A stretch of 64,000 bases of DNA, from NCBI GenBank assembly GCA_039821555.1, contig JBCBNX010000002.1:343444-407443 (forward strand), written 5' to 3'. Positions 18,487 through 27,310 of the stretch are shown one piece after another. Position numbers and translations under genes: made by a program. Every line of letters starts with the position of its first letter. The stretch's first letter is position 1. Below the pieces are notes generated by a model. It did no database searches, was not told where the DNA came from, and was given only the letters and a program-made list of their open reading frames with translations. The DNA comes from Bacteroidota bacterium. Lineage in GTDB: Bacteria; Bacteroidota; Rhodothermia; Rhodothermales; Rubricoccaceae.

Positions 18487-19140
18487 ATGCCTCACCGCAT
18501 CTTCGTCGTCGACGATCACGCGATCACGCGCAAAGGCTACGTCTTCCTGCTGGGCGAGGAAGACGACCTCACGGTGTGCGGCGAGGCGGCCTCGGCACGC
18601 GACGCGCTGGACCAGATCGACGCCGTGCAGCCGGACTTGCTCATCGTCGACGTCATGATGGACGGGATGAGCGGCCTCAACCTCGTCAAGCACCTCCAGC
18701 AGACGCGTCCCGGCCTCCCGATCCTGGTCGTCTCGATGCATGAGGAAGCGCTCTACGCCGAGCGGGCGCTGCGGGCGGGCGCACGCGGCTACCTGATGAA
18801 GACCGAAGCCAGCCGGGCCGTCGTCGATGCCGCACGGCGCGTGCTGCGCGGCGGCCTCTACGTCAGCGAGTCGATGAACGACCACATGCTGCGACAGTAC
18901 ACGAGCCCGGAGGGCCAGGACGCCACGTCGCCGCTGGCGCGCCTCAGCGACCGCGAGTTGGAGGCGTTCGAGCACCTGGGCCGGGGACTGAAGACCAGCG
19001 CCATCGCCGAGGTCATGCACGTCAGCCCGAACACGGTCGAGTCGTACCGGGCCCGGATCAAGGAGAAGCTCGGGCTCAGCGACGGCGCGGCGTTGGTGCT
19101 CTACGCCGTGCGCCACGTCGAGCAGCGCAGCCTTCCCTGA
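18487..19140 (+). CDS. NarL/FixJ-family response regulator
   Basis: The 217-residue product has a receiver domain (IFVVDDHAITRKG at the start, phospho-acceptor D55 in LLIVDVMMDG, K in YLMKTEAS) and a C-terminal LuxR-type helix-turn-helix (about 150-210; LSDRELEAFEHLGRGLKTSAIAEVM..SPNTVESYRARIKEKL). The stop overlaps the ATG of the kinase gene (TGATG), so the pair is translationally coupled. The genes are divergent from the efflux operon starting at 18311, which is a natural target. The ATG at 18487 is chosen because it begins the receiver fold. Confidence 0.93.
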   Translation: MPHRIFVVDDHAITRKGYVFLLGEEDDLTVCGEAASARDALDQIDAVQPDLLIVDVMMDGMSGLNLVKHLQQTRPGLPILVVSMHEEALYAERALRAGARGYLMKTEASRAVVDAARRVLRGGLYVSESMNDHMLRQYTSPEGQDATSPLARLSDRELEAFEHLGRGLKTSAIAEVMHVSPNTVESYRARIKEKLGLSDGAALVLYAVRHVEQRSLP

Positions 19141-20546
19141 TGCCCAAGTTCGCCCCGTCGTCGCCGAGTCATGACCTCGCAGGCATGCAGGGGCGCACCG
19201 TCGTGACCACGCCGCGCGCCGACAGCGTTGCGTCCATCGAGGAGGCGTTGAGCACCGAGTTTGCGCTTACGCTGCTGCGCGTGGAGCGGATGCGGGCCAC
19301 GCTGGTGGCAGGCTTCTTCGCCGCCGTGGCCGCGGCGCTGGCCCTGCGCCTCGCGCTGGCGACGGGCACCGATCCTGCATGGAACTGGGTCGAACCCACA
19401 TTTGGCGTGCGGCTCGTGGTTACGCTCGCACTCCTCGCCGCGCAGGTGTTCGTCCGACACCTGCTGGTGCGCCGCATCAAGGCGCGGGCCCCGCTGTCCG
19501 AGGCGGCATGGTACGTCATGGCGACCGCGGAGATCTTCGCGCTTGCCGCGGTGGCGTACTTCATCCAGAGCGTTTCGCCCATTCCAGAGGACTTTGGGTA
19601 CGAGGTGCGGGTCGTGGTGCTGCTGTTGTTCGTGAGCCTCTCCGTGCTGAGGCTGCGTGCGGGGCTCTCCGTGCTGACCGGGCTGCTGGCGGGAGGAGCC
19701 TACCTTGTGATTGCGAGCACATTTGGCCCCGATGCGGGTTCCGTGCTCTTCGGCGGGATCCCGGAGGGCTACTTCTGGGGAGCCGGCATGATCGTAGGGA
19801 GCGGTGGGGTCGCCGGAGCCCTCGCGTGGCAGCTGCGTCACCAGGTCCTGCGCCTCATCCGCACCCTTGCCGAGCGCCACCTGCTCGAACGCGAGGCCGC
19901 GCAGGCCGCCGACGCCGAACGCCACCGGATCGGACGGGACCTGCACGACGACCTCGGTGCCCGCCTGACTGGCATCGCGATGCTATGCCGAAGCCTCGTG
20001 CACCGTGCCCAAAAAGGACGCCCCGTCGAGGCGAGTAGGCTGGAGGACGTGGCCCTGGAAGCCGAGGCGAGCGTGGAGGAGGCCCGTCGGCTCGCCCAAG
20101 GACTCAGCCCGCTCGACCTGGTGGACGGCCACCTCGCCCACGCGCTCCGGTCGCTAGCGAAGCGCACCGAGGATGCCACAGCCATCGCCGTCACGCTCCA
20201 CACGACGGGTCCGCTGGACGATGCGCTCGACGTGCTGCGCCCGGACCAACGCGAGCACCTCTACCGCATCGCTCAGGAAGCGGTCGCGAACGCGGCCAAG
20301 CACGCGCAGCCAACCGAGATCGCCCTCACGCTCGCGGCAACGGACGAGGGACTCCAACTCAGCGTCCGCGACAACGGGGGCGGATTCGCGGACGCATCTG
20401 AAGAAGAAGGTGAGCGACTAGGCCTGCGCACCATGCGGCAGCGCGCGCGCTTGATCGGCGCCACGCTTCGCATTCAAGCGGGCCCGAACCACGGCACACG
20501 CGTCGCATGTGTCGTGCCGAGGGACACGCGCCCGGCTGGCTCGTGA
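19140..20546 (+). CDS. HisKA_3-type membrane histidine kinase
   Basis: The 468-residue product has about six hydrophobic helices between residues 52 and 230 (an integral-membrane sensor without a large periplasmic loop). A dimerisation domain follows with phospho-accepting H269 in ERHRIGRDLHDDLG, and a C-terminal HATPase domain has EAVANAAKHA, VRDNGGGF and GLRTMRQRARLIGA. This is the NarX/LiaS/DesK-like class that partners LuxR-type regulators, here the gene immediately upstream with overlapping stop and start. A membrane-embedded sensor is typical for envelope perturbation or small lipophilic signals, which fits control of the neighbouring efflux operon. Confidence 0.92.
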   Translation: MPKFAPSSPSHDLAGMQGRTVVTTPRADSVASIEEALSTEFALTLLRVERMRATLVAGFFAAVAAALALRLALATGTDPAWNWVEPTFGVRLVVTLALLAAQVFVRHLLVRRIKARAPLSEAAWYVMATAEIFALAAVAYFIQSVSPIPEDFGYEVRVVVLLLFVSLSVLRLRAGLSVLTGLLAGGAYLVIASTFGPDAGSVLFGGIPEGYFWGAGMIVGSGGVAGALAWQLRHQVLRLIRTLAERHLLEREAAQAADAERHRIGRDLHDDLGARLTGIAMLCRSLVHRAQKGRPVEASRLEDVALEAEASVEEARRLAQGLSPLDLVDGHLAHALRSLAKRTEDATAIAVTLHTTGPLDDALDVLRPDQREHLYRIAQEAVANAAKHAQPTEIALTLAATDEGLQLSVRDNGGGFADASEEEGERLGLRTMRQRARLIGATLRIQAGPNHGTRVACVVPRDTRPAGS

Positions 20547-20803
20547 CCGACGTGGGTACTGGCGAGCGGTAGGCGCGGCCACCCGTCTGGGTAGAGGCTG
20601 ACCGCCCGCAAAGACGGCGTTCTGCCGCGTGCAGCGGGACCATGCACGCTCGGCGCATCAGAATGCAACGAGGATGCAACGCCTCGGAGGGCCCGACCGG
20701 CCATCTTGCTTGCACCATCGTGCACGCTAAGCGTCGGGACTGTGCGGTCGCAGGCGTTTCCACGTGCCACCCCCATTCGCTCATCCACCCGACCCTCGGT
20801 GCT

Positions 20804-22246
20804 ATGAATGTCTCGATACCGTGCGCTGGCCGGAGCCTGTCCTTCAGGAGCTTGCTCCCGAGCCTCGTACTCAGCCTCCTCGGCGCCCTACTCTCGCTGC
20901 CCCCGGCCCAGGCCCAGCCTTCGTCGCCATGGACTGAGCTGTGCGCGCAGCGCCTCGCGCCCGATAGCGCATCGCCGACCTACCCGTCGCGGTCTCACCT
21001 GCGCAAGGCCACACCAGGGCCGTCGGCTGCCCGGCTGGGGTGTGCGGACATGGGGCGCGCCTCGGATGCCCGCCATCGCACACACAGGCGGGTGGTGCAC
21101 GCGGAGGGCACCATGATGCTGCTGGAGGAACTCGTCGAGGAGTGGACCGGCTCGGCGTGGGCGATTGTTTTCCGCACCCTCCGCACCTACGAGGACGGCC
21201 TCCAGACAGAGCTTCTGGAGCAGCTATGGACTGGCGCGGCGTGGGCCAACAACTTCCGCAGCCTCGACACCTACGAAGACAGGCTCCTGACGGAAAGCGT
21301 GGGCCAGTTTTGGGACGACACGGCATGGGCGAACAGCTCCCGTGACCTCTTCGCCTACGAGGATGGTTTCCAGACGGAGAACGTGTTCCAGTCTTGGGAC
21401 GGCTCGGCGTGGGTGAATAACGTCCGCCTCTTCGATACCTACGAGGAGGGCCTCTTGGGAGAAGGGCTCGTCCAGGTGTGGACCGGCACGGCGTGGGAGA
21501 ACAACACCCGCAGCCTCTTCACCTACGAGGACGGCACGCTGCTACTGCTGGAGGAACTCGGTGAGGCGTGGACCGGCTCGGCCTGGGAGAATGGCATCCG
21601 CAGCCTCTTTACCTACGAAGACGGCCTCCTCGGAGAGGGGGTCGCCCAGGTGTGGACCGGCACGGCGTGGGAGAACAGCACCCGCGCCTTTCGCACCTAT
21701 GAGGACGGCTTCGCCACGGAGATCACCCTCCAGATTTGGGACGACTCGGCGTGGGCCAACAACGTCCGCATCCTCGACACCTACGAGGGCGGTCTCCTGA
21801 CGGAGACCGTGAGCCAGGTTTGGGACGACTCGGCGTGGGCCAACAGCGCCCGCAACCTCATCGCCTATGAGGATGGCCTCGAGACCGAGCGTGTGATTCA
21901 GGATTGGGACGGCTCGGCGTGGGTGAACAACATCCGCGTCCGCTCTACCTACGGGAACTCCACGGCCGCGGAGGACGGACCCACAACTCCACGCGCCCGC
22001 CTCGCAGCCTACCCCAACCCGACGCGCGGCGCGCTCACCGTCGCCCTTGAGATGCCCATGGCCGGGGCGCTCCGCCTCGCCGTCTACGACCTCCTCGGGC
22101 GGCGCGTGGCTGAGCAGCCCGAGCGCACACTCCCAGCCGGGGCGCACGAGCTGCCGCTAGACCTGAGCGCGCTGCCGACCGGGGTCTACGTGGTGCGCGC
22201 CTCGGGGGCTGTGGAGGCGACCCAGCGGACGACGGTCACGCGATAG
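20804..22246 (+). CDS. Secreted protein of ten 28-residue Trp repeats with T9SS domain
   Basis: The 480-residue product has a signal peptide (to about PPAQAQ, residue 37), then from 21143 ten tandem copies of a 28-residue unit: W(T/D)G(S/T)AWxNNxRxLxTYEDG, then LxTExxxQxW (one copy has two extra residues). It ends in a T9SS type A sorting domain (AYPNPTRGALTV, LAVYDLLGRRVAEQ, LPTGVYVVRASG). The near-regular 84-bp DNA periodicity and shared variants (copies 4-5 against 6-7, and the LLLEEL segment before copies 1 and 6) show recent internal duplication. Repeat-built surface fibres or adhesins look like this; function is not known. ATG 20804 gives the signal peptide; frames upstream are unlikely coding. 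Confidence 0.85.
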   Translation: MNVSIPCAGRSLSFRSLLPSLVLSLLGALLSLPPAQAQPSSPWTELCAQRLAPDSASPTYPSRSHLRKATPGPSAARLGCADMGRASDARHRTHRRVVHAEGTMMLLEELVEEWTGSAWAIVFRTLRTYEDGLQTELLEQLWTGAAWANNFRSLDTYEDRLLTESVGQFWDDTAWANSSRDLFAYEDGFQTENVFQSWDGSAWVNNVRLFDTYEEGLLGEGLVQVWTGTAWENNTRSLFTYEDGTLLLLEELGEAWTGSAWENGIRSLFTYEDGLLGEGVAQVWTGTAWENSTRAFRTYEDGFATEITLQIWDDSAWANNVRILDTYEGGLLTETVSQVWDDSAWANSARNLIAYEDGLETERVIQDWDGSAWVNNIRVRSTYGNSTAAEDGPTTPRARLAAYPNPTRGALTVALEMPMAGALRLAVYDLLGRRVAEQPERTLPAGAHELPLDLSALPTGVYVVRASGAVEATQRTTVTR

Positions 22247-22311
22247 ACTACGCCGCAGCGTTTCCGTGGACGGGCTGGGTGCTCCTCTCAGCTTCCGCTC
22301 CAGAGCGGCGG

Positions 22312-22498
22312 TGCCTCCAAGGTGCCGTCGCTCTTTCCGTGATCGGCCGTGAAGTCGCTCGCCTCGTGGACCAGACCTTGGCGCCGGGGGACCTACGAGG
22401 TCGCGTTTGATGGAAGCAGCCTGGCCAGCGGCACGTACGTCTTCCGGCTCGTGTCGGGCACCACCAACGCCCACCGGACCATGGCCCTGCTCGAATAG
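22312..22498 (+). pseudogene. Frameshifted remnant of a T9SS sorting domain
   Basis: Downstream of the repeat-protein gene, bases 22342-22387 read IGREVARLVDQTLAPG. After a run of five G (22386-22390) the reading continues one frame over as GTYEVAFDGSSLASGTYVFR, then LVSGTTNAHRTMALLE and a stop at 22496-22498. Joined, this is a textbook T9SS C-terminal domain. No intact gene precedes it, so it is the 3' end of a decayed or rearranged secreted-protein gene. A sequencing error in the G run could mimic the frameshift, but the missing upstream portion would remain. Confidence 0.7.
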
Positions 22499-22501
22499 CG
22501 T

Positions 22502-25500
22502 CTACGAAACTGTGTCATCGAGCGGGGGAGCAGACCGTGGTGGTTGTGCTCTCCCGCTCGGGGTAGGTAGGCTCATGGCGTGTGGGTAGGCTGAGGGGCG
22601 GCAGCCGTGGTGTGCCGTGAACGCGTTGGAGAAGTGCGAGACGGTCTTGAAGCCAACAGCGTAGGCGATCTCGCTGACCGTCCCGACGCCCGCTGCGAGT
22701 AGCTGCGCGCCCCGTTCCAGTCGGATGCTGCGGATCACGTCGGAGGTGGAGTGTCCCGTGAGGGCGTGCATCCGCCGGTAGAGCTGACTGCGGCTCAGAC
22801 CGACGGCCTCAGCCAAGTCGCTCACACCGAAGTCCTCGTCGGCGAGGCGCGCCTCGACCGTCTGCCGCACGGCATCCAGCAACGCCTCGTCGGCAGAGGT
22901 CACCTCCGGGGTGCTGGGCTGCAGCGCCGGGGGCAACGGGGGAGACAGCGTGGCCGCGTCGAAGGCCGCGTCGCTCTGCTCGCCGAGCACGCGGGCCATG
23001 CCTTCCTGGAGGAATCGCTCGCGGAGCCGCTGCCGCCCCGCGATGAGGTTGGCGATGCGTGCCCGAAGTTCGGCTGGGTCAAACGGCTTGGTGAGGTAGT
23101 CGTCGGCCTGCTCCTCCAGGCCGCCGATGCGGTCTTCGGGAGTGGCTCGGGCGGTAAGCAGCACCACCGGCAGGAAGTCGGTCTCGGGGTCGGCCTTGAG
23201 CGCCCGGCACAGCGCCACGCCGTCGAGTGCCCCCGGCATCATGACGTCGCTCAGCACGAGGTCGGGCAGCAGACGGCGGGCCTTGTCGAGCCCAGCATCG
23301 CCGGTGGCGGCTTCCAGGACGCGGTAGGAGGGCGTGCCCCGTTCGAGGTGCCGCCGGATGAACGCGCGCACTTCGGGATGGTCCTCCACGACGAGGACCG
23401 TCTTGCGCCCGTCGGCCCCATCGCCGCTAATCTCGTCCACGGTGGCAAGTGTGTTGGTTCCCCCAGTGCTGGTTCCATCGCCCATGGACACGACCGGGGT
23501 CTCGGCGGGGGTCTCGGCGTCCCAGCCGACGAGCGGCGCATCGAGATCGACCGACCCCTCGGGCAGGTGAGCGTGGCCGAGGCGGAGCGTGAGCGTGAAC
23601 GTGCTGCCTTGCCCCACGGTGCTCTCGGCGGTGAGCGTGCCACGGTGGAGGTTCGCCAGTTCCTTCGCTAGCGCCAGCCCGATTCCGGTGCCGAGGCCGG
23701 TCCCGACGGCCGGCTCGGCCTCGGATGCGCGGTAGAACCGATCGAAGACGCGGGCCAAGGCTTCCGGCGCGATGCCAAGACCGTCGTCACGCACGGCGAC
23801 CGCAGCAGCGGTGTCGTCCGCCGTGACCTCGACCCAGACGTGCCCCTCTTCGGGCGTGAACTTGAGCGCGTTCGAGAGGAGGTTCATCGCCACCTTTTCG
23901 AGGAGCGCCGGGTCGGCATAGACGACGAGCGGCTCGGCCGGGACCTCCACAGCTAGGGTTAGGCGGCGGCGCTCGGCCAGCGGCGCGATCATGGCGGCCA
24001 GCCCGCTCACGAACGCACCGAGGTTGACGGCCTGCGCGTGGAGTGGCACCTGCCCGGCTTCGAGCCGCGACACATCGAGGATCTCGTTGATGAGCGTGAG
24101 CACGCGCCCGGCGTTCGTCCGCGCGAGGCTGAGTTGCGTGTCCATTGCGTCCGGTACGGTGCCGTAGTGCCCCGCGCGCACGTCGTCGAGCGGGCCGAGC
24201 GTCAGCGTGAGCGGCGTCCGAAACTCGTGGCTCACGTTGGCAAAGAAGCGGCTGCGCGCCCGGTCCAACTCCCGGAGTTGCTCGGCTTCGAGGCGCTCCA
24301 TCTCCGAGCGGTGGCGCAGCTCGATGCGCTCACGGCGGTATAGCAGGACCATCGCCACCGTCCCGGCAACGGCTAAACCATAGAGGAAATACGCCCACCA
24401 CGTTCGCCACCACGGCGGCACGACGACTACGCCGAGCGCGGTCCCGGCCTCGTTCCAGACGCCGTCGTTGTTGGTCCCTCGCACCCGGAACGTGTAGCGC
24501 CCCGGCGGCACGTTCGTGTACGTCGCCGTGCGCGCAGTCCCGGCTTGCACCCAGCCGTCGTCGAAGCCGTCGAGGCGGTAGGCGTAGCGGTTCTTCTCCG
24601 GCGCGGAGTAGTCGAGGGCGGCGAAGGTGAACGCGAAGGCGTTCTGGCGATGGCTCAGCCGGAGTTCGTCCGTGGCCAAGAGCGCACGCCGGAGCACGCC
24701 CGTGCTGTCTCCGAGGGCAATGGGCTGGCCGCCCACCCGGAGTTCGGTGAGCACGACCGGCGGCACATGCGGGTTGTCCGTGACCTGCTCGGGGTCGAAC
24801 GCGTTGATGCCGTGGATGCCGCCGAAGAAGAGTTGCCCGTCGTCGGCGCGGAAGGCGGCCCCGGCGTTGAACTCATTGCTCTGCAATCCGTCGTGCACGT
24901 CGAACGTGCGCACGCTCCCCGCCTCGGGGTCGTAGCGCGCGAGGCCCCGGTTGGTGCTCAGCCAGAGGCGGCCTGCCTCGTCCGGCAGCACGGCATAGAC
25001 GACGTTGTTGGGCAGCCCGTCCCGCGTGGTGATGTGGGCGAACGTCTCCGTTGCGAGGTCCAAGCGGTTGAGGCCGCCGCCGTCCGTGCCGATCCATAGC
25101 ACCTGCTCGGGCGTGCGGGGATCAGGCGTGATCCAGCGGATGCGCTCGCTGCTCAGGCTCGTGGGATCGCTGGGCACGGTGCGATAGCGGCGCAGCGCCC
25201 CCGTGGAGGGGTCGAGGCGGACCAGCCCGGTCTCTGTCCCGAGCCAGAAGCGCCCCTGAACGTCTTCATGAAGCGAGGGGAAGAGCGGATTGACGCTGAA
25301 GTCGCGCTGCGGAGTGTGGACGTAGGTCGTGAAGCGGCCTGCCTCCTCACGGTCCCCGTCCTCATCGTCGAGGCGTGCGAGGTAGCGAGCGGTCACGATC
25401 CAGAGGTGGCCCGAGCGGCTCCTATGCACGTCGAAGACCCGGTTGCCTTCGATCCCGGCCAGGTCTGCCGACGCCTCAGGTCGCCAGGAGTGGCGCCCGT

Positions 25501-26920
25501 TGGCGTCGACGTAGTGTCGGAAGCGCCCGGTCGTGGGGTCCAGCCTCACCAGGCCTTCCTCCGTCCCCAGCCACAGCGCGCCGGCAGGGTCTCCTGTGAG
25601 CGCCCACACCTGGCCGTAGCCCACGACCTCGCGCACCTGGGCCGAGGCGTCGGACCACACCACGATACGCGGTGCGGCGGGATCGCTCAGGTTGTTCGTG
25701 CCGATCCAGACGGTACCGTTCTGGTCTTCGAAGACCGACCGGATGCTTTGGTCGAGGGCGCGGACCGTTCCCTCGCGCTGCTCTGCGATCCGGGAGAACC
25801 GCGCTCGGCGGGCGTCGAATCGGCTCAGCCCGTAGCCGCTCGACCCTACCCACAACACGCCGGTTCGGTCCCACAGGAGCTTGGTGAGGCTCCCCGCGCT
25901 CACGCTCGTCGCATCGGTGGGGTCGGCGTGGTAGAACGTAAATGACCCGGTCTCGGGATCGAAGCGCCCCAGGCCCACGGGCGTTGCGAGCCACAGGTGC
26001 CCGGCAGGCCCTTCGGCGATGTCGTCGATCTGCTCCCAGCCCGGATTCATAGGGAGATCGGGATAGTCGAAGGCGGTGACGCGTAGCCGTCCGGTCGCGG
26101 GATCCACGCCGCCATCGACCCGCACCAGTTGGGCGCGAAGACCGACACGCTGGCCCACCCACACGGTGCCGTCTCGCGCCTGAGCCAGGGCGCTGACAGG
26201 CAGCTCGGTCAGCAGGTCGAAGCGCTCCGTGGCGGCGTCGTAGCGGTGTAGGCCCGCCGACGATCCCGCCCACATCGTCCCGCGGTCGTCGCGGAGGAGC
26301 GCCTTCACGAAGTTGATACGGAGGCTGTCCACGCCAGCCTGTTCGTTGACGACGCGCTCGAAGACCGCGTCCGGGTCGTGGCCATCCTCCTGGCGTAGGT
26401 GGAAGAGACCGCCGCCGAGCGTCGCCCCCCAGAGGCGCCCGTTGCCGTCGTCCACGAGCGCGGCGATGGGACCAGCGGGGCTATGGGTGTACCGGACCAT
26501 TTCGCCAGTGATCTGGCTCAGCCGGTTGAGGCCGCCATCGCGTGTCCCGACCCAGAGATGCCCATCATCACCTTCGAGCAGGGCGGTGACGTGGCTGCTG
26601 GAGAGCGTGGCGGGATCGAACGGATCGTGCCGGTGGACGACCAGCGCATGGCCATCGAAGCGGTTGAGGCCATCCTTCGTCCCCACCCACACGAAGCCAT
26701 GCCGGTCCTGCAGGAGGGCGGCCACGACGTTTTGCGACAGCCCATCGTCGATGGTGAGGTGCCTGAAAACGGGCGTCGAGCCCGGCGACTGCGCAATCGC
26801 CTCCACTGCGGCCAGCCACACGACCAGCCCCATCCAGCCTAGTAGCAGCCTTCGTCCTCGGTAGCGCAGCGATCTCACCCGGGCTATCCACGTCAACGTG
26901 GGTCGGCTAAGTATAGACAC
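22502..26920 (-). CDS. Giant hybrid two-component sensor (HTCS) with AraC output
   Basis: The 1472-residue product combines an entire two-component system: signal/TM segment (about 26-44), a periplasmic double propeller of Reg_prop repeats (about 50-770; DGLSQNVVAALLQD, GFVWVGTKDGLNRFD), a Y_Y_Y domain (YAYRLDGFDDGWVQAG), a transmembrane helix (about 865-885), HisKA with H898 in NVSHEFRTPL, HATPase (GTGIGLALAKEL), a receiver with D1225 in LVLSDVMMPG and an AraC-type helix-turn-helix (LSRSQLYRRMHALTGHS..., VGFKTVSHFSNAFTAHHG). Such proteins in Bacteroidota usually sense oligosaccharides and control nearby polysaccharide-use genes, but no such genes are adjacent here. The start is GTG 26920. 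It is divergent from the TPR gene across a 390-base gap. Confidence 0.93.
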   Translation of the reverse strand: MSILSRPTLTWIARVRSLRYRGRRLLLGWMGLVVWLAAVEAIAQSPGSTPVFRHLTIDDGLSQNVVAALLQDRHGFVWVGTKDGLNRFDGHALVVHRHDPFDPATLSSSHVTALLEGDDGHLWVGTRDGGLNRLSQITGEMVRYTHSPAGPIAALVDDGNGRLWGATLGGGLFHLRQEDGHDPDAVFERVVNEQAGVDSLRINFVKALLRDDRGTMWAGSSAGLHRYDAATERFDLLTELPVSALAQARDGTVWVGQRVGLRAQLVRVDGGVDPATGRLRVTAFDYPDLPMNPGWEQIDDIAEGPAGHLWLATPVGLGRFDPETGSFTFYHADPTDATSVSAGSLTKLLWDRTGVLWVGSSGYGLSRFDARRARFSRIAEQREGTVRALDQSIRSVFEDQNGTVWIGTNNLSDPAAPRIVVWSDASAQVREVVGYGQVWALTGDPAGALWLGTEEGLVRLDPTTGRFRHYVDANGRHSWRPEASADLAGIEGNRVFDVHRSRSGHLWIVTARYLARLDDEDGDREEAGRFTTYVHTPQRDFSVNPLFPSLHEDVQGRFWLGTETGLVRLDPSTGALRRYRTVPSDPTSLSSERIRWITPDPRTPEQVLWIGTDGGGLNRLDLATETFAHITTRDGLPNNVVYAVLPDEAGRLWLSTNRGLARYDPEAGSVRTFDVHDGLQSNEFNAGAAFRADDGQLFFGGIHGINAFDPEQVTDNPHVPPVVLTELRVGGQPIALGDSTGVLRRALLATDELRLSHRQNAFAFTFAALDYSAPEKNRYAYRLDGFDDGWVQAGTARTATYTNVPPGRYTFRVRGTNNDGVWNEAGTALGVVVVPPWWRTWWAYFLYGLAVAGTVAMVLLYRRERIELRHRSEMERLEAEQLRELDRARSRFFANVSHEFRTPLTLTLGPLDDVRAGHYGTVPDAMDTQLSLARTNAGRVLTLINEILDVSRLEAGQVPLHAQAVNLGAFVSGLAAMIAPLAERRRLTLAVEVPAEPLVVYADPALLEKVAMNLLSNALKFTPEEGHVWVEVTADDTAAAVAVRDDGLGIAPEALARVFDRFYRASEAEPAVGTGLGTGIGLALAKELANLHRGTLTAESTVGQGSTFTLTLRLGHAHLPEGSVDLDAPLVGWDAETPAETPVVSMGDGTSTGGTNTLATVDEISGDGADGRKTVLVVEDHPEVRAFIRRHLERGTPSYRVLEAATGDAGLDKARRLLPDLVLSDVMMPGALDGVALCRALKADPETDFLPVVLLTARATPEDRIGGLEEQADDYLTKPFDPAELRARIANLIAGRQRLRERFLQEGMARVLGEQSDAAFDAATLSPPLPPALQPSTPEVTSADEALLDAVRQTVEARLADEDFGVSDLAEAVGLSRSQLYRRMHALTGHSTSDVIRSIRLERGAQLLAAGVGTVSEIAYAVGFKTVSHFSNAFTAHHGCRPSAYPHAMSLPTPSGRAQPPRSAPPLDDTVS

Positions 26921-27310
26921 ACCCCGCCTTGAGCGATACGGGATCCTGCCTCAGAACCTGGGACGGTGCAACGAGCGAGCAGCGGTCATCACCGTACAAG
27001 GCATCCGTCTACGGCGTAGGGTGTTGCCCCACACCGATTATTCCCCGCACCGATTACTCATGGAAACAATCTGGCGAGGTAGGGTATGACGCGCTCATCG
27101 CACAGACTGGGCGCGCAGGCCGTATCAAGCGAGAGCGAGGCTTGGCATCGCTTTTGTACCCGCGCTTCACGCGCGCAACCCTGCTGGCATCCAGACGTGC
27201 ATCGTGGTTGAATCCACCGCGTCCGTCGTTGTATTCTCTGCCAGCTTGCGCGGTCACCCGTCCCCCCGCGGGATCGTTCTTCCCACCAGCCCCATCTGGT
27301 TCGCCCGACT
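26921..27310. other. Divergent intergenic region, no gene seen
   Basis: This gap separates the divergent hybrid sensor and TPR genes and must contain both promoters. It has a short hairpin-forming stretch (GGTGT..ACACC near 27021-27040) and a direct repeat CACCGATTA (about 27033 and 27049). I see no convincing reading frame, tRNA or consensus riboswitch. Confidence 0.4.
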
